Shown: piece by piece, positions 10,563 through 20,330 of the stretch | How positions within the stretch are numbered: position 1 is the first letter of the stretch | Layout of the letters: each line of letters begins with the position of its first letter | DNA from: Agapetus fuscipes | Lineage: Eukaryota; Arthropoda; Insecta; Trichoptera; Glossosomatidae | Length of the DNA stretch: 64,000 bases | NCBI GenBank assembly: GCA_951799405.1 | Contig: OX637339.1 | Coordinates: forward strand, 7,192,001-7,256,000 | Reading direction: 5' to 3' | Program-made: the position numbers and the translations under genes | Notes under the pieces: generated by a model | Database searches by the model: none | The model's input: the letters and a program-made list of their open reading frames with translations, nothing else | What the model was told of the DNA's origin: nothing

Positions 10563-13500
10563 CTACAAATTGAATTTACATTGAAGGTGTTTAATTAAGT
10601 TCACATTTATATGCAGCATGTGAAAGCATGTAAGGGCAATACGGTAAAAAACCCAAATCTGAAATTAACATAAGCTATGCCACTTTTGCCGACCTTTGGA
10701 AATGACCGGGTGACATTGGAACCATTCTTTACAGTATGGGTGGTCAGTCTCATACCAATCTATTAGTCAAGGAACATCTATAAAATATTTAATCTTCGCC
10801 ACTGCTTTGCAGCGCCTCACGACAGAAGCAACAATTCAAGCAACACTTCTGCAGCACCCTTCCAGGGTGACATAGACCCCCAAGACTTTCAAGAATTGGG
10901 GAGCCTCCCGCCCAGGATTCATTAAAAAAAAAAAGTTGCAAAGACATATTCATATTTCAAGGTTTATGTCCATGTGAGGTTTTCTTTATTTGTATGCACA
11001 CATGCAGAATGTGTAGGCGCGAACCTACATGTGCCTGTCTGTAGGCATGCATTTCATATGAGCCTTAAATGCTTACATATCCTTGCAGCTTAGATTATAG
11101 ATATAGATGGATATATTCACATTTGAGAACAATGCTTATGCCAAGGAAATCTTTATGATGAAACGGGAAGATACAATATTCAATGCCCAAGTGGCATCAC
11201 ATGAACCAGTAAAATGAATCAATCTACATAAATATGCGCTGTTTTACCTACGAGGAGCTCAAAAGAATTGCCTTTGATAGTAAGAAATGGTAAAAAAGAT
11301 GTATGTAAATTGTACATTGCTGCAAACTTATCCTAGGATTGAAACAGAAGACGAAGAATAATCAAGAATATTCTCTTTATTAAGAAAAAAAACAAAAGAG
11401 TTGTTAATGTTGCATCATTATAAGTGTTCTTTAGTCAGGTCAGGTCATAGGGTCAACAAAATATTTTGATATGAGAGAGCTGGTAGCGGGAGTCAAACCT
11501 TGGTTTTATCACAAAAACAGTAGATAAATGGTTTGCAGTATGCACTTGAAATTGGTTTCTAAAATTTCAAAACGTGAGGTCAAGATACTCTTAAATTATA
11601 ATGGTCTTACAATAACAATGATAAAATTAAAATCTCAAGTTCATTTTGGTTGTCCAATGTCTCTCATAAATGTTATTGTGCTTTTTGGCAGCTTTACATT
11701 TATTTTGATTTAAATCGATATCAGATCATAAATCATGGAGCCAACGAGGTTTAATCAGCCTTTACAAAAACCTTGGGAGCATGAAGAATTTTTGGATTGA
11801 TTTAATGCTGCCCCCTTACCTGTAAAAATATACTCCACTTGCCCAATGCAACTCTTTTGGGGACGGTGCGGAAAAAAACTGCACTGTATGTGCACCCTAG
11901 TTGCATTGCGTATTTCCTTTTTTAACTAAGGTAAGTAGGTGAGTATTTATTTCAAACTTCGTACGAAACGTTGTAGAGGCAATAACCTGTTTTCATACTT
12001 ATTACGGAATACCTATTCTTATAAACTGACCAGTCAATAATAGCCTAGTGGTTAACGCTTTGGCCTTGTAACCCAACGGTAGTGTGTTTGATTTCCTGCG
12101 GAGCACAAAAAAATCAGATAGGCTCTTCGTTCAGGTAAAACAATGATCTTCTTTTATCAAAGACAAGTCTCCAAAGATTAGTTAGGCTTTGCAGCAACTG
12201 GATCCAGTTTGGCATCCATATTTCTAGCACTTGCATCAGTTTGATCCACTTCAGTGTTGGCCACCAGCTAGTTTGAGAGATGCCAGAGGCTTACCTTATG
12301 ACGATGAAGGGCACATTAGGGGTGAGGACGGCCTGGATGACAAAGCCGGCCGCGGGGGCTCTCCTGATGTCCTTGAGCCACGTGAGCAGGCCCCGCGTGG
12401 ACACCTGGCGGGGCCACGGCGTGGGGAACTGCCCGTTCCTCCAGAACCTGCCGCTGCTGACCACCACCTCGTTGCGGTACACCACTATCACCTGAAAGAC
12501 ATTCAACATATTGACATATTACAGTTTTCAAGGCTTTTTACTGTGGTTTTGCAGTTTTTTTTTTTCTGTAGGTTTTAGAGTATTTTACATTACTTAGTGG
12601 TAGATCTTTTCTGTTTGAAAATTGCAGTTTTTTGCAACCACACATTTACATAGATTAAAAATCAGAATGATTCATTCCCTTACTGAACTATCTGTTAATG
12701 GAAGGAGTTACCGGTATCTGTGTACCCCCCCCCCCCCCCCCAATTTAATCCTGGTCTATTCAAAACCAATATCAACCACTTACCAAAATCGCCACTTACT
12801 TTCAGTGTCGCAAAATATCAAGGCAAAACAACACACAATACAGTACTACTCAGCTAACATCCCTGCTACAAAGGAACAGAACATCAACCACCACACCTCG
12901 ATGGCACACCAACTGTTTGTAACCGAAATGTCATTGACCGAAAAATTGTGTGGACGAATTGTCGTGTGACCGATGAGTCTGTGGACTGGTTGCCTGTGAC
13001 CGATTTGTCGTAGAACCACATAAAGATGTAAAAAATTTCAGTGGGATTTCTCTCACCTGTTGTTTTTGCCTGTGCAGTGTATTCAAAGTGATGACTTCCA
13101 GGTTTTTCTGTGGAGGGCATATTCGCAGACCAAATGTGTTGATGATTATACCAAATAACTTCCTGTGGTCCTCAATCTTGAACCCGTAAAAATGCTGGCA
13201 ATCCAGTATAACAACCTGAAACAACAACCACAATATTAAAAAAAGCGACAATTTTGTTGTTTATGTGCTGTAGGGCCTAGAGGGATGCAGGGCAGATCAA
13301 GAAGTCTGGATAAACTGGTGCCAAAGTGCCGTATGGTAGAAGCAAAGTACTGGAGATGAAAGGTTTTGAACAAGTAGATCTAGCTGTTCTGATCAAAGAG
13401 GCTAAGAACCATCTTGTTTACTTGTGATCTAAAATCTAAATCTAAATCTAAGCTGCAAAGATACACCTCCGGACAAAAAAAAATACGAGTTTACCTGCTA

Positions 13501-16500
13501 CCGCACCGCTTGACTTTACTGAACCCTTTTTCTAAGAAATCCTTTATCGATACCTCTTTCTTTTGTTCGATAAATTAAGGACACTACCTTAATTTATAGA
13601 GGAATTTATAGATCTGAAATACCTTAATTTAAAATAAAGCGATAAGAACCTACTTCTTAAATATTAATTAAAAAATAACATGTCTTTTATTATTCCATCA
13701 CAAACACTCCACCATAAATGAACCGTTATGGGTCTCTAAGGTTCGGGTAATCTGATACCTGATATATAATGCCAATTTCTCACTACAATTCATGAGTAAG
13801 ATTTTTTATTTTAACCTTGAAGTAAGGAGTAGTGATCACATTATGTCAAACAATACAAAAAAACTAATTAAATATCAAGAATAATTCATTATAGGGGAGA
13901 CTGGTATAAAATGATCCCTCAGAGTAAAATGATCCCTTCAAGTTTCCACGAATCTACTAACGCCATCTAGAAAACAACGAATGCATTACGTCTGACATGT
14001 GTCAAGTTCGCACACGCAGTTATGGCAGATCGAGTGCTAGCGTTGTCAGCGAATTGTTAACGAAACATCGGAATCCGTTGTTTTTTTCTAAGGTAAGGGT
14101 CTTTTTGAGAGCTGTTATATAAATGAAGATGTGTGTGTTCGTATTTCCTGTGGTATATTAGCATTGCTCTGCCATTCAAGTATTGAAATTCACATTGTAT
14201 CGGTTCGAATTGTTTCGTGTGAGGTAATGTTTTGATTTGAAATATAAAAATATCGTTTGGGGTAAAACGATTCCGTAGTGTGTGTATAAAACGATCCGGG
14301 GATCATTTTACCTCAACACTTATTTTGTTTGTTTTAGATGCCACGTACATACAAACGTAAGGCAAACAGTCAGAATTGGGCAGTTGAAGCGATGGCAGCG
14401 GCTTTGTCAGATGTAGAAAAAGGTACACCATATAAAACGGCAGCTAGAGTTCATGCGGTACCAGTCATGGCTCTAAAAAGAAGAGCAAAATGAACTAATA
14501 AAAGCGCTACTGGATGTGGAAAGTATTAGGTAGCAGGACAAGAAAAGGAAGAGACCACAGCATGACCTTTCTGATACGGACGAAGATGCTGAAAATGATG
14601 TTCTGTGCATGTATTGCTGCTCACGATATTCAAAGTCTAAAAGTGGGGAAGGATGGATACAGTGCTCTGTGCTACCAATATGAAAATTGGGCTATGCGCT
14701 GGCGTAGACGAAAACGGTGCAGATTCTTATGTATGTGATCTAAATTGTACGTAAATAGGAGCATTCGTGACTACCATATAATAAAGTTATTTGAAAAAAA
14801 TTAGCGTATTTCACTTGGGATCATTTTACACACAGGTGTGTATAAAATGATCCTTTTCTATTGTTTAACAATATTACTTCAAAAAAATGTTTAAAGCAGC
14901 TTTACTCAAATATTTTTTTCTAGCAGTTGTAGAAAAAGGGCCATAGTTTCATTACACATTAATGAAATAAACAATAGTCCTTTAAATTTTAAATGAATTT
15001 CATTTTTTGTTAAGGGGATCATTTTGTACCAGTCTCCCCTATGTCAATTTTAGTTTTTTTTGAGGACTCATATTTTTTTTTGTCTTGCGGTGTATATATC
15101 ATTTAAGATTCATATTAAACGCATTCCCACAAGTAGACAAGTATAAGTTTTCGCTAACACATGCCGCATGTGGACATGCAATATAAAAACCCAATCTTAA
15201 ATGAACATAGGCCCTGCAACTCTTGCCAACCTTCCCTGAAACAGGGGTGACATTTTCAAAGTGTATCATTTTTTACAGTATGGGTGGTCAGCCTCATACC
15301 AACCTATAAGTCAAGGAATGATGATACAACCATAGATAATTGAAAGGGCTCACCTCCTGTGGATGTGAATCTAGAAATTCCTTTATTTGATTAAATGGCT
15401 CCACGATTTCTCCTGCGTAGAGTCCATGGGTGAAGAATAGATTGTGGGTTCCGACTTTTGTGGCAAATCTCAAATCAAAGTACCTGGAATTGTGAACAAA
15501 TGTGTTTATAAAACATTATGACAGAAGAAATGTTTACAATCATCCTCTTATAAAAATACTTATTGGATATAGGTTTGTATGTGGCTGACCACCCATGCTG
15601 TAGAAAATAGTTCCCTTTGCCAATGTCACACCTGTTTCAGGGAAGGTCGGCAAGAGTTGCAGGGTGTATGTTCATTTGTGGTTTGGGTTTTTATGTTGTA
15701 GGTTCACATGCGGCATGGCATGTACAAGCGCGAACTTGTACGTGTTTGCTTGTGAGAATGCATATAATGTGAATAATATTACGTATATCTTTGCAACTTA
15801 GATTAGATTAGATTGGATTAGGACAGTCCACCGGAAGTTTGGCCAAAGTAGGGTAATACCAATGTCACGAGTGATGCCAAATGACATGGAGTTATGGGAG
15901 CAATAAGAAATAATAACAAACCTAATGCCATTGTATAGTTGTGAGTTGACGTCCATGTGCTGTGTCTTGGTCCAGCGGATGACAGTCCCCCGGAAAGCTG
16001 GCCACAGTCTGCGGGCTGCTGCAGGGGCATCTGGGGCCAGGCCACTGTCACGAGTGATGCCATATGTCATGGAGTCATGGCTCCCTGTTATGGAAACGAT
16101 AAAAAGATAACAAAGAAAAAGTTACATTACAGTGGAGGAAAAAGGAGTGAAGAAACCGTGTAAAAATTGCAGCGTCACACATGATAAATTAACTGATTGT
16201 CAATTATGACCTTATTTACCTAGATCTGTGATGTCACCATGCTGAGGGAAATTTGGAACAAATTTACAACAAATCATCATTGTTTTGATGTAGATTTTAT
16301 GCGATCCCCTCTATAAATTTATTGTATTTATTGGTTCCCTGTATAAATTTATTGTATTTATTGATTCCCTGTATAAATTTATTGTATTTATTGATTCCCT
16401 GTATAAATTTATTGTATTTATTGATTCCCTGTGTAAATTTATTGTATTTATTGATTTCCTCTATAAATTTATTGTATTTATTGATTTCCTCTATAAATTT

Positions 16501-19500
16501 ATTGTAAGTATTGATTCCCTCTATAAATTTATGATCAATTAAAGTCAAAATTTATGTACACAAAACTGTTCGAGGCTAAAAGACAGTTCGTGCAAACATT
16601 ATGGGTAAAGACAAATATATATTTTAATTAAACGATCATTTTTTTCTTAACTTTTGTATGCTTTTAGTTAATTATTGTACAATAATTTAAATTCCAATTT
16701 CACAACATGAATTAATAGTTGGCAATGAATAAAAATGCAAATTTGTGAAATCGCTGTGGCGTAAAATATGTGCCAAATCTAAATGAACAAAGTACAGCAA
16801 ACAGTTTTTCCTTGTAGAAATTCAACAGAAGTACGACCTGATTTGTAAAAATAACTCTCCTATTCCTTCAGCTTCATACATTTCATTAATAAGAATAGGC
16901 TTCCTTGATTAGATCAGCATAACTTGATTAGATCAGCATTTACCTATCTGAAAGAACTGTAGGTTTTATATCTGCATCCTTTATTATAATGTCCTACTTG
17001 GTCGTCAATCGCTTCGACTTTCAAATTTTAAACATTCAAAATGTCTCGCCGCGAGAATCGAACCCGCATCTCCCGGGCGGAGTCGCCGAGCGACCCGGTG
17101 GTTTAACCGATTACGCTAAACCGGCTGCTCGGCAGTGGGTGAAAATAAAATGTATTTAAACAATACAAAACTCATATTTTATGTATGGAAACTGTAATTA
17201 TATAGAGGCGCTATCCTATTTTTAAACAAATATTTTGTACATACAAAACTATGTACATAAATTAGAATTTTATGTATAGAAACTGTAATTATATAGAGGC
17301 GCTATCCTATTTTTAAACAAATATTTTGTACATACAAAACTATGTACATAAATTAGAACATATAAGTAAGTAAGAATATGTAAGACAATTTTCTCACCTC
17401 CCCGCAAGGCCGGCATAGGCTAGCGGTAGCGTCCATGTCTTTGATGCAGAGGGACCCGGGTTCGAGCCTGGGGATGAAATGTTTTTTTTTGTTTTTTTTT
17501 TTTTTTTTTCTTTGTCCATTTTTTTTAATAAATTTGAAAGGAATGCAATTCATCAATCTATTTTGCGTTCGCTAATAAATATTTAAAAAATATTTTAATT
17601 AATTTTTCTCATGAAATATTTTCAAATACGTACAAGCTTTTTGAGAGATATACTACCTCATGCCAACATATGATTCAACGAAAGTTGCAAAGGTATTGTA
17701 CATTTAAGATTCATATTACATGCATTCCTACAAGCAAGCACGATCGTGTTTACACTTGCTGCATGTGCACAAAAAACAAACCTCACACGAACCGCCCTAC
17801 GCCCTTCCCGGAAGCCAGGGTGGCATTGGCAAAAGTGAACTAGGTGTATACAGCATGGAATTCAGTTTCATACCAATCTATCAGATTTCCGATATATTTT
17901 TAATGGCATTCATACATCGATGTGCCTTCCTATATCGAATCGATATTTTCTAACAGTGTCGATTAACTTATTCTGATAAAATCTATAACGATTTACGGTG
18001 CATGATAATCCCGATGAATGACAGATCATAGGGTGGGCAAATGAGAATATAGAAAGATTGATATTAAATCAAGATTTGCATACACTATCGATGTATCTAT
18101 AACAGTATGTACAACCGTTTACAATGCGGGATAATCCCTGTGTCTTTTAATTTTTGAATGGTAAGCTTCCGTAAATTTCATTTTATCAAAGCCTACAAAA
18201 TTTATATTTTCTTTTACAAAAACTGCATGCTTTTATTTTACATGTTTTTTTAATATTACGAATTTTAACGTGAGTAAACTATGCGCAATATACACATTCT
18301 CCAAATGTTAAGGGGTTGGGCTGCGTAGCAGCCAGGGGCGTAGCCCCTAGTAATTTATTTATTGCATCAGTTAAACCACTTTCTTATTTTGTTCTTTACT
18401 TTCTATTCCACATAAATTTCTTGCATTACATATTTAGAACCAAAGGCTTTCTATAATTTTATTTGAAATAACAATAATAGGATGATTCATTAGGTGAGCG
18501 CTGTTTTTGTGTGAATCACACCTCAAGAGACCTGTGCAAGTTTGATTGTCAATCGTCAAGAAAGTGCCAATTTTCAAGCAAGATCCAGGCTAGATGGAAC
18601 TATGGTGACCCATCTTTGGTAAAGGCAGAATAATTTTTAATATTTTCAGGGTTTAGTGGTTTACACAGTGAAAGTCCATAGTATAATCAATCAAATAAAT
18701 ATACTGTTTTAATGGATGCCTTTTTAGGCGAAAACTGTTTGACATATTTAAAATAAAATAATAAAAAAGTGAATTAAAACAGTATATTTATTCGATTGAT
18801 TATAGAATAATTTTTGATCGCAGCGAAGAGCCTATTTGAAAAATTAAATCTTTTTTTGTGCTCCGCTGAGAATCTAACTCACTAACTTTATAGGTTCATC
18901 CAGCCTTACACCAACTGGGTCTTGCTTGAGAGTTGGTGTTTTCCACAGCGATGACCATGCTCACAGAGGGCTGTTGAGGGGTGGTTCACACAAAAACAGC
19001 GCTCACCAAATATATCAACCTAATATTATTATTATATCCTTCCAATCACGAGTTCAAAGTGTTAACCATTAGACTACGAACCAGTCAAAAATATACGGAA
19101 ACCGGCGAAATAACATTCTTGGTGTTTCCATGTAAGTATTTATCTCATTTCCGGTCGATAGCTCATTTGTCCATGCCGTGAGCTCGGGTTCGAATCCCAC
19201 CGAGGGTGTCAGAAATGATTTCCCGTTTCGGTGTTTATTTCAAACCCCAAAATAAAATTCCGGCAAGGTTTACTCAGCCTTCACAAGAAATGAGTATCAG
19301 CTCTCTCGGGAGCTGGGAAACCCCCACTTCATTGAAGTGGTTGGCGTAAGGCCGGCCCCCTTACCTGTAAACATAAATAGGTTCAACTCGCCACATGCGA
19401 CTCCTTCGGGGATAACGCGGCAAGTAGTTACACTATATGTGTAGCTTAGTTGCGTTCTAAAATAAATCATACATGACACCGTTTGATTCTATATGATGAA

Positions 19501-20330
19501 TTATGACTCATTTCAATGCCAGCCCGCATCATGATGTTAGCCTCGTGCCCTCTGCAGTAAGATTTATTTGCAGATTTAATTTACACAATAGCCATGTGTG
19601 ACCAAGATCTAATCGTGCCTCCTTGATGATGATGACTTATAGAGTGACGTTTCATGACCATTGTCACTGCAAGGGCACTTTCCATGTTGATAGGGCAAAG
19701 GGTCCGAGAGAGGGTGGAATTTAAGTTGTGTCTCACTGTACATAGGGCCCTGAACGGCACTGCACCCCCATGTCTCGCTGAGCTATGCTCTGTCGATGGG
19801 ACTTCAAAAAGACCACTACGCTCTGCCCTTACTGCTGTCAACAAGGTTATAGTGCCCAATAGAGCAAACACATCAAACTTTGCAGACAGAAGCTTTGCGG
19901 TGGCCGGGCCGGTGGCCTGGAACAATTTACCCATCGGTGTTCGCGCGAACCAGCCTACCACCACCTTCAGAAAGGAACTGAAGACACTACTTTTCTCGAG
20001 AAGCCATGGCGCCCTTGAGATGGTCCTGGACCATTAAATGGCGCCACAGGAAAGAAATCATCCATCATCATCATCATCATCATTCATTTCCTGTTTAAAT
20101 ATTGTGACACTTCTCTTCAGGAAGCTGATTCCAGATGGGGTAGATGGTTCTGCAATGGGGAATGCGAGTAGTTTTTCCCTAAACACTTTGACAACTAACT
20201 TTTGTTTAGTAAAACTTTAAATAATTTCCTTACCTGGGATAGCAAGATATATAAACGGCACATCTTTCAGTGGATCAGGAAGTTCCAACATCCAATTTTC
20301 CAAGTCAGCAGTTTCAATTTCCGTCATCAT
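10352..20330 (-). CDS. PLCXD: PLCXD-type phosphatidylinositol-specific phospholipase C X-domain protein (complete gene span, 6 exons)
   Basis: Six exons join with matching phases: 20330-20234, 16084-15922, 15483-15354, 13215-13057, 12491-12295 and 10562-10352. They total 957 bases, or 318 residues plus TAA. All introns are GT-AG. The product matches the PLCXD family (about 300-320 residues): an N-terminal NWMxxLPxxLxDVPxxxLAIPGSHDSMTYG block, RYFDLR at residues 87-92, FFTHG around His106, VVILDCQHFYG in exon 4, and a C-terminal VVIADFVG...FIKTIVGLN block. His35 (SHDSM) and His106 (FTHG) correspond to the catalytic histidine pair of PI-PLC X domains. There is no Y domain, C2, PH or EF-hand, which separates it from eukaryotic PLC-beta/gamma/delta. 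No signal peptide or membrane segment is visible, so a cytosolic location is inferred. It lies head to head with PFKFB. Substrate and pathway are not established from sequence; members are PI-PLC-like. Confidence 0.93.
10600..10775 (-). mobile_element. Rep-A copy in PLCXD intron 5
   Basis: A reversed, shortened copy that begins about 40 bases upstream (in gene sense) of exon 6's acceptor. It retains 'ACAGTATGGGTGGTCAG' and 'ATTAGTCAAGGAA'. Confidence 0.7.
10935..11105 (+). mobile_element. Rep-A partial copy
   Basis: Only the microsatellite-side half remains: 'GTAGGCGCGAACCTACATG', 'CATGCATTTCATATGAGCC', then 'CTTGCAGCTTAGATTATAG'. Confidence 0.6.
11745..11935 (+). mobile_element. SINE-C partial copy (body and 3' end)
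   Basis: It lacks the tRNA-like head. 'CCCCCTTACCTGTAAAAATA' and 'GCACTGTATGTGCACCCTAG' match the SINE-C body. Confidence 0.6.
12025..12215 (+). mobile_element. SINE-B partial copy in PLCXD intron 5
   Basis: The head 'AATAGCCTAGTGGTTAACGC' is followed by the body up to 'AGCAACTGG'. Truncated at its 3' side, about 80 bases from exon 5. Confidence 0.65.
12295..12491 (-). CDS. PLCXD: PLCXD exon 5
   Basis: Residues 184-248 plus two bases. The acceptor is TTTCAG|GTGATA and the donor ATAAG|GTAAGC. It encodes VIVVYRNE, a RFWRNGQFPTPWP loop and WLKD...GFVIQAVLTPN, the typical late PLCXD-domain blocks. The exon is far more GC-rich than its introns, as are exons 2 and 6. Confidence 0.92.
12905..13020 (+). 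repeat. GACCGA/TTGTC phrase repeat, single arm
   Basis: Several imperfect 20-25-base phrases ('GACCGAAAAATTGTGTGGACG', 'GACCGATTTGTCGTAG') match the arms of the element at 7573-8275. No opposing arm was found nearby. Confidence 0.55.
13057..13215 (-). CDS. PLCXD: PLCXD exon 4
   Basis: Residues 131-183, phase 0 at both ends. The acceptor is TTTCAG|GTTGTT and the donor CAACAG|GTGAGA. It begins VVILDCQHFYGF, matching the VVLLDFQHFY strand after the second catalytic histidine in PLCXD proteins. Exons 3 and 4 are separated by a 1.8-kb intron that carries the pogo-like element at 13894-15039. Confidence 0.92.
14338..14493 (+). pseudogene. Pogo-like transposase N-terminal remnant (HTH_psq)
   Basis: A 51-codon frame starts after a TTTTAG acceptor-like site: MPRTYKRKANSQNWAVEAM, then KTAARVHAVPVMALKRRAK, then stop. 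This is the N-terminal Psq-type helix-turn-helix of pogo/Tigger/jerky-like transposases. The DDE catalytic core is absent. Confidence 0.85.
14537..14754 (+). pseudogene. Pogo-like transposase C-terminal zinc-finger remnant
   Basis: The frame reads DLSDTDEDAENDVLCMYC, then EGWIQC. After a frameshift, SYVCDLNC follows. It resembles the small Cys-rich finger (CxxC...WIQC...YVC..C) found at the end of many animal pogo-like transposases. Broken by frameshift and stops. Confidence 0.65.
15095..15318 (-). mobile_element. Rep-A copy
   Basis: A reversed copy ending 'ACCAACCTATAAGTCAAGGAA', about 35 bases from exon 3. With 15563-15810 it brackets PLCXD exon 3 as an inverted pair. Confidence 0.78.
15354..15483 (-). 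CDS. PLCXD: PLCXD exon 3 (second catalytic histidine)
   Basis: Starts after TTCCAG and ends GAG|GTGAGC (phase 0). It encodes RYFDLRFATK followed by LFFTHGLY (His106) and a helix ending FLDSHPQE. This is the conserved second half of the X-domain active site. Rep-A copies lie on both sides (15095-15318 and 15563-15810), in opposite orientations. Confidence 0.92.
15563..15810 (+). mobile_element. Rep-A copy
   Basis: A forward copy from 'ATAGGTTTGTATGTGGCTGACC' to 'TTGCAACTTAGATTAGATTAG', with a clear microsatellite end. Confidence 0.8.
15922..16084 (-). CDS. PLCXD: PLCXD exon 2 (first catalytic histidine)
   Basis: The acceptor is TAACAG|GGAGCC. The split glycine codon completes GSHDSMTYG with His35, the first X-domain catalytic histidine. 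The exon continues through a WPAFRGTVIRWTKTQ segment and QLYNGI, the usual RW(S/T)xTQ...QLxxGIRYFDLR arrangement of the family. It ends ATTAG|GTTTG in phase 2, which the next exon completes to Arg87. Confidence 0.92.
16300..16535 (+). repeat. 30-bp minisatellite, about 8 units
   Basis: The unit is ATAAATTTATTGTATTTATTGATTCCCTGT (split here as 15+15: ATAAATTTATTGTAT and TTATTGATTCCCTGT) with few differences. It lies in PLCXD intron 1 about 200 bases upstream of exon 2. Because 30 is divisible by 3, all frames stay open and give repetitive frames of no coding value. Confidence 0.92.
17040..17130 (-). mobile_element. tRNA-derived SINE head
   Basis: The minus strand reads GGTTTAGCGTAATCGG (A box) and GCGGGTTCGATTCTC (B box), with a GC-rich middle. 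The acceptor arms do not pair, so it is a SINE head or tRNA relic, not a tRNA gene. Confidence 0.6.
17175..17357 (+). repeat. 91-bp tandem duplication
   Basis: Two almost identical 91-base units, each with 'ATATAGAGGCGCTATCCTAT' and 'CATACAAAACTATGTACATA'. A related single motif (TAGAGGCGCTTTTCTATTTG) lies at 45930. Confidence 0.85.
17403..17560 (+). mobile_element. tRNA-headed SINE with SINE-D-like tail
   Basis: The A box GGCTAGCGGTAGCG and B box GGGTTCGAGCC are followed by a long T-rich run, then 'GGAATGCAATTCATCAATC' as in the SINE-D copies at 43686 and 50125. Confidence 0.6.
17690..17885 (-). mobile_element. Rep-A copy
   Basis: A reversed, diverged copy: 'CATTCCTACAAGCAAGCACG', 'GGGTGGCATTGGCAAAAG', then 'CATACCAATCTATCAG'. 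Confidence 0.65.
18312..18350 (+). mobile_element. Helitron 3' terminus
   Basis: Two stem-loops, GGCTGC-GTA-GCAGCC (18319-18333) and GGGGC-GTA-GCCCC (18335-18347), are followed at once by CTAG and then T. A 3' hairpin plus CTRR before a T target is the Helitron end signature. The matching 5' TC end was not located. Confidence 0.75.
18478..19090 (-). mobile_element. SINE-B copy split by two later insertions
   Basis: A reverse SINE-B (18478-18638, 18816-18893, 19023-19090) reads continuously once two insertions are removed. One is a hairpin element at 18639-18803, flanked by the 12-base repeat AGAATAATTTTT. The other is a forward SINE-B 3' fragment at 18894-19022 ending in an ATT microsatellite. 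Confidence 0.78.
18639..18803 (+). mobile_element. Hairpin insertion element with 12-bp target duplication
   Basis: AGAATAATTTTT occurs at 18627-18638 and 18804-18815. The insert holds TTTACACAGTGAAAGTCCAT, then a 29-base arm (18682-18710) pairing with 18776-18804 with one mismatch across a 65-base spacer. The leader words recur at 29245 and 44066. Confidence 0.7.
19153..19462 (+). mobile_element. SINE-C, full length
   Basis: The head 'CGATAGCTCATTTGTCCATG' has a small deletion. The B box 'GGGTTCGAATCCC' is intact. The body ends 'ACACTATATGTGTAGCTTAG'. Confidence 0.8.
19630..20075 (+). pseudogene. LINE-L ORF2 C-terminus and 3' tail
   Basis: An open frame at 19654-20037 carries VEFKLCLTVHRALNGTAPP, FADRSFAVAGPVAWNNLP and FRKELKTLLF, then a TCATCATCATC tail. 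It is the C-terminal segment of a non-LTR reverse transcriptase, 5'-truncated, and lies in PLCXD intron 1. Confidence 0.82.
20234..20330 (-). CDS. PLCXD: PLCXD exon 1 (start codon)
   Basis: Residues 1-32 plus one base. Two ATGs in tandem open the frame (MMTEIE). An in-frame TGA lies about 36 bases upstream with no earlier ATG, so this start is favoured unless an upstream exon is spliced in. It encodes NWMLELPDPLKDVPFIYLAIP and ends CCCAG|GTAAGG. The following intron is about 4.1 kb and carries LINE-L, SINE-B, SINE-C, a Helitron end and a minisatellite. Confidence 0.88.

Larger units (their letters stand above)
13894..15039 (+). mobile_element. Pogo-like (Tc1/mariner superfamily) element, internally deleted
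   Basis: The terminal inverted repeat GGGGAGACTGGTATAAAATG... at 13894 pairs with the right end at 15039 over about 25 bases with one difference. TA flanks both ends. The phrase 'AAATGATCC' also recurs inside. At 1146 bases it is far too short for a full transposase. It lies in PLCXD intron 3. Confidence 0.9.

Noticed and set aside
12231..12578. 115-codon plus-strand frame over PLCXD exon 5
   Set aside because: The minus strand encodes a conserved PLCXD exon with good splice sites; the plus frame is a GC-rich shadow.
17040..17130. Possible tRNA gene (A and B boxes present)
   Set aside because: Acceptor and anticodon stems do not close; similar tRNA-like heads recur with SINE bodies.
19581..19964. 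127-codon minus-strand frame
   Set aside because: Antisense of the LINE-L ORF2 tail at 19654-20037.
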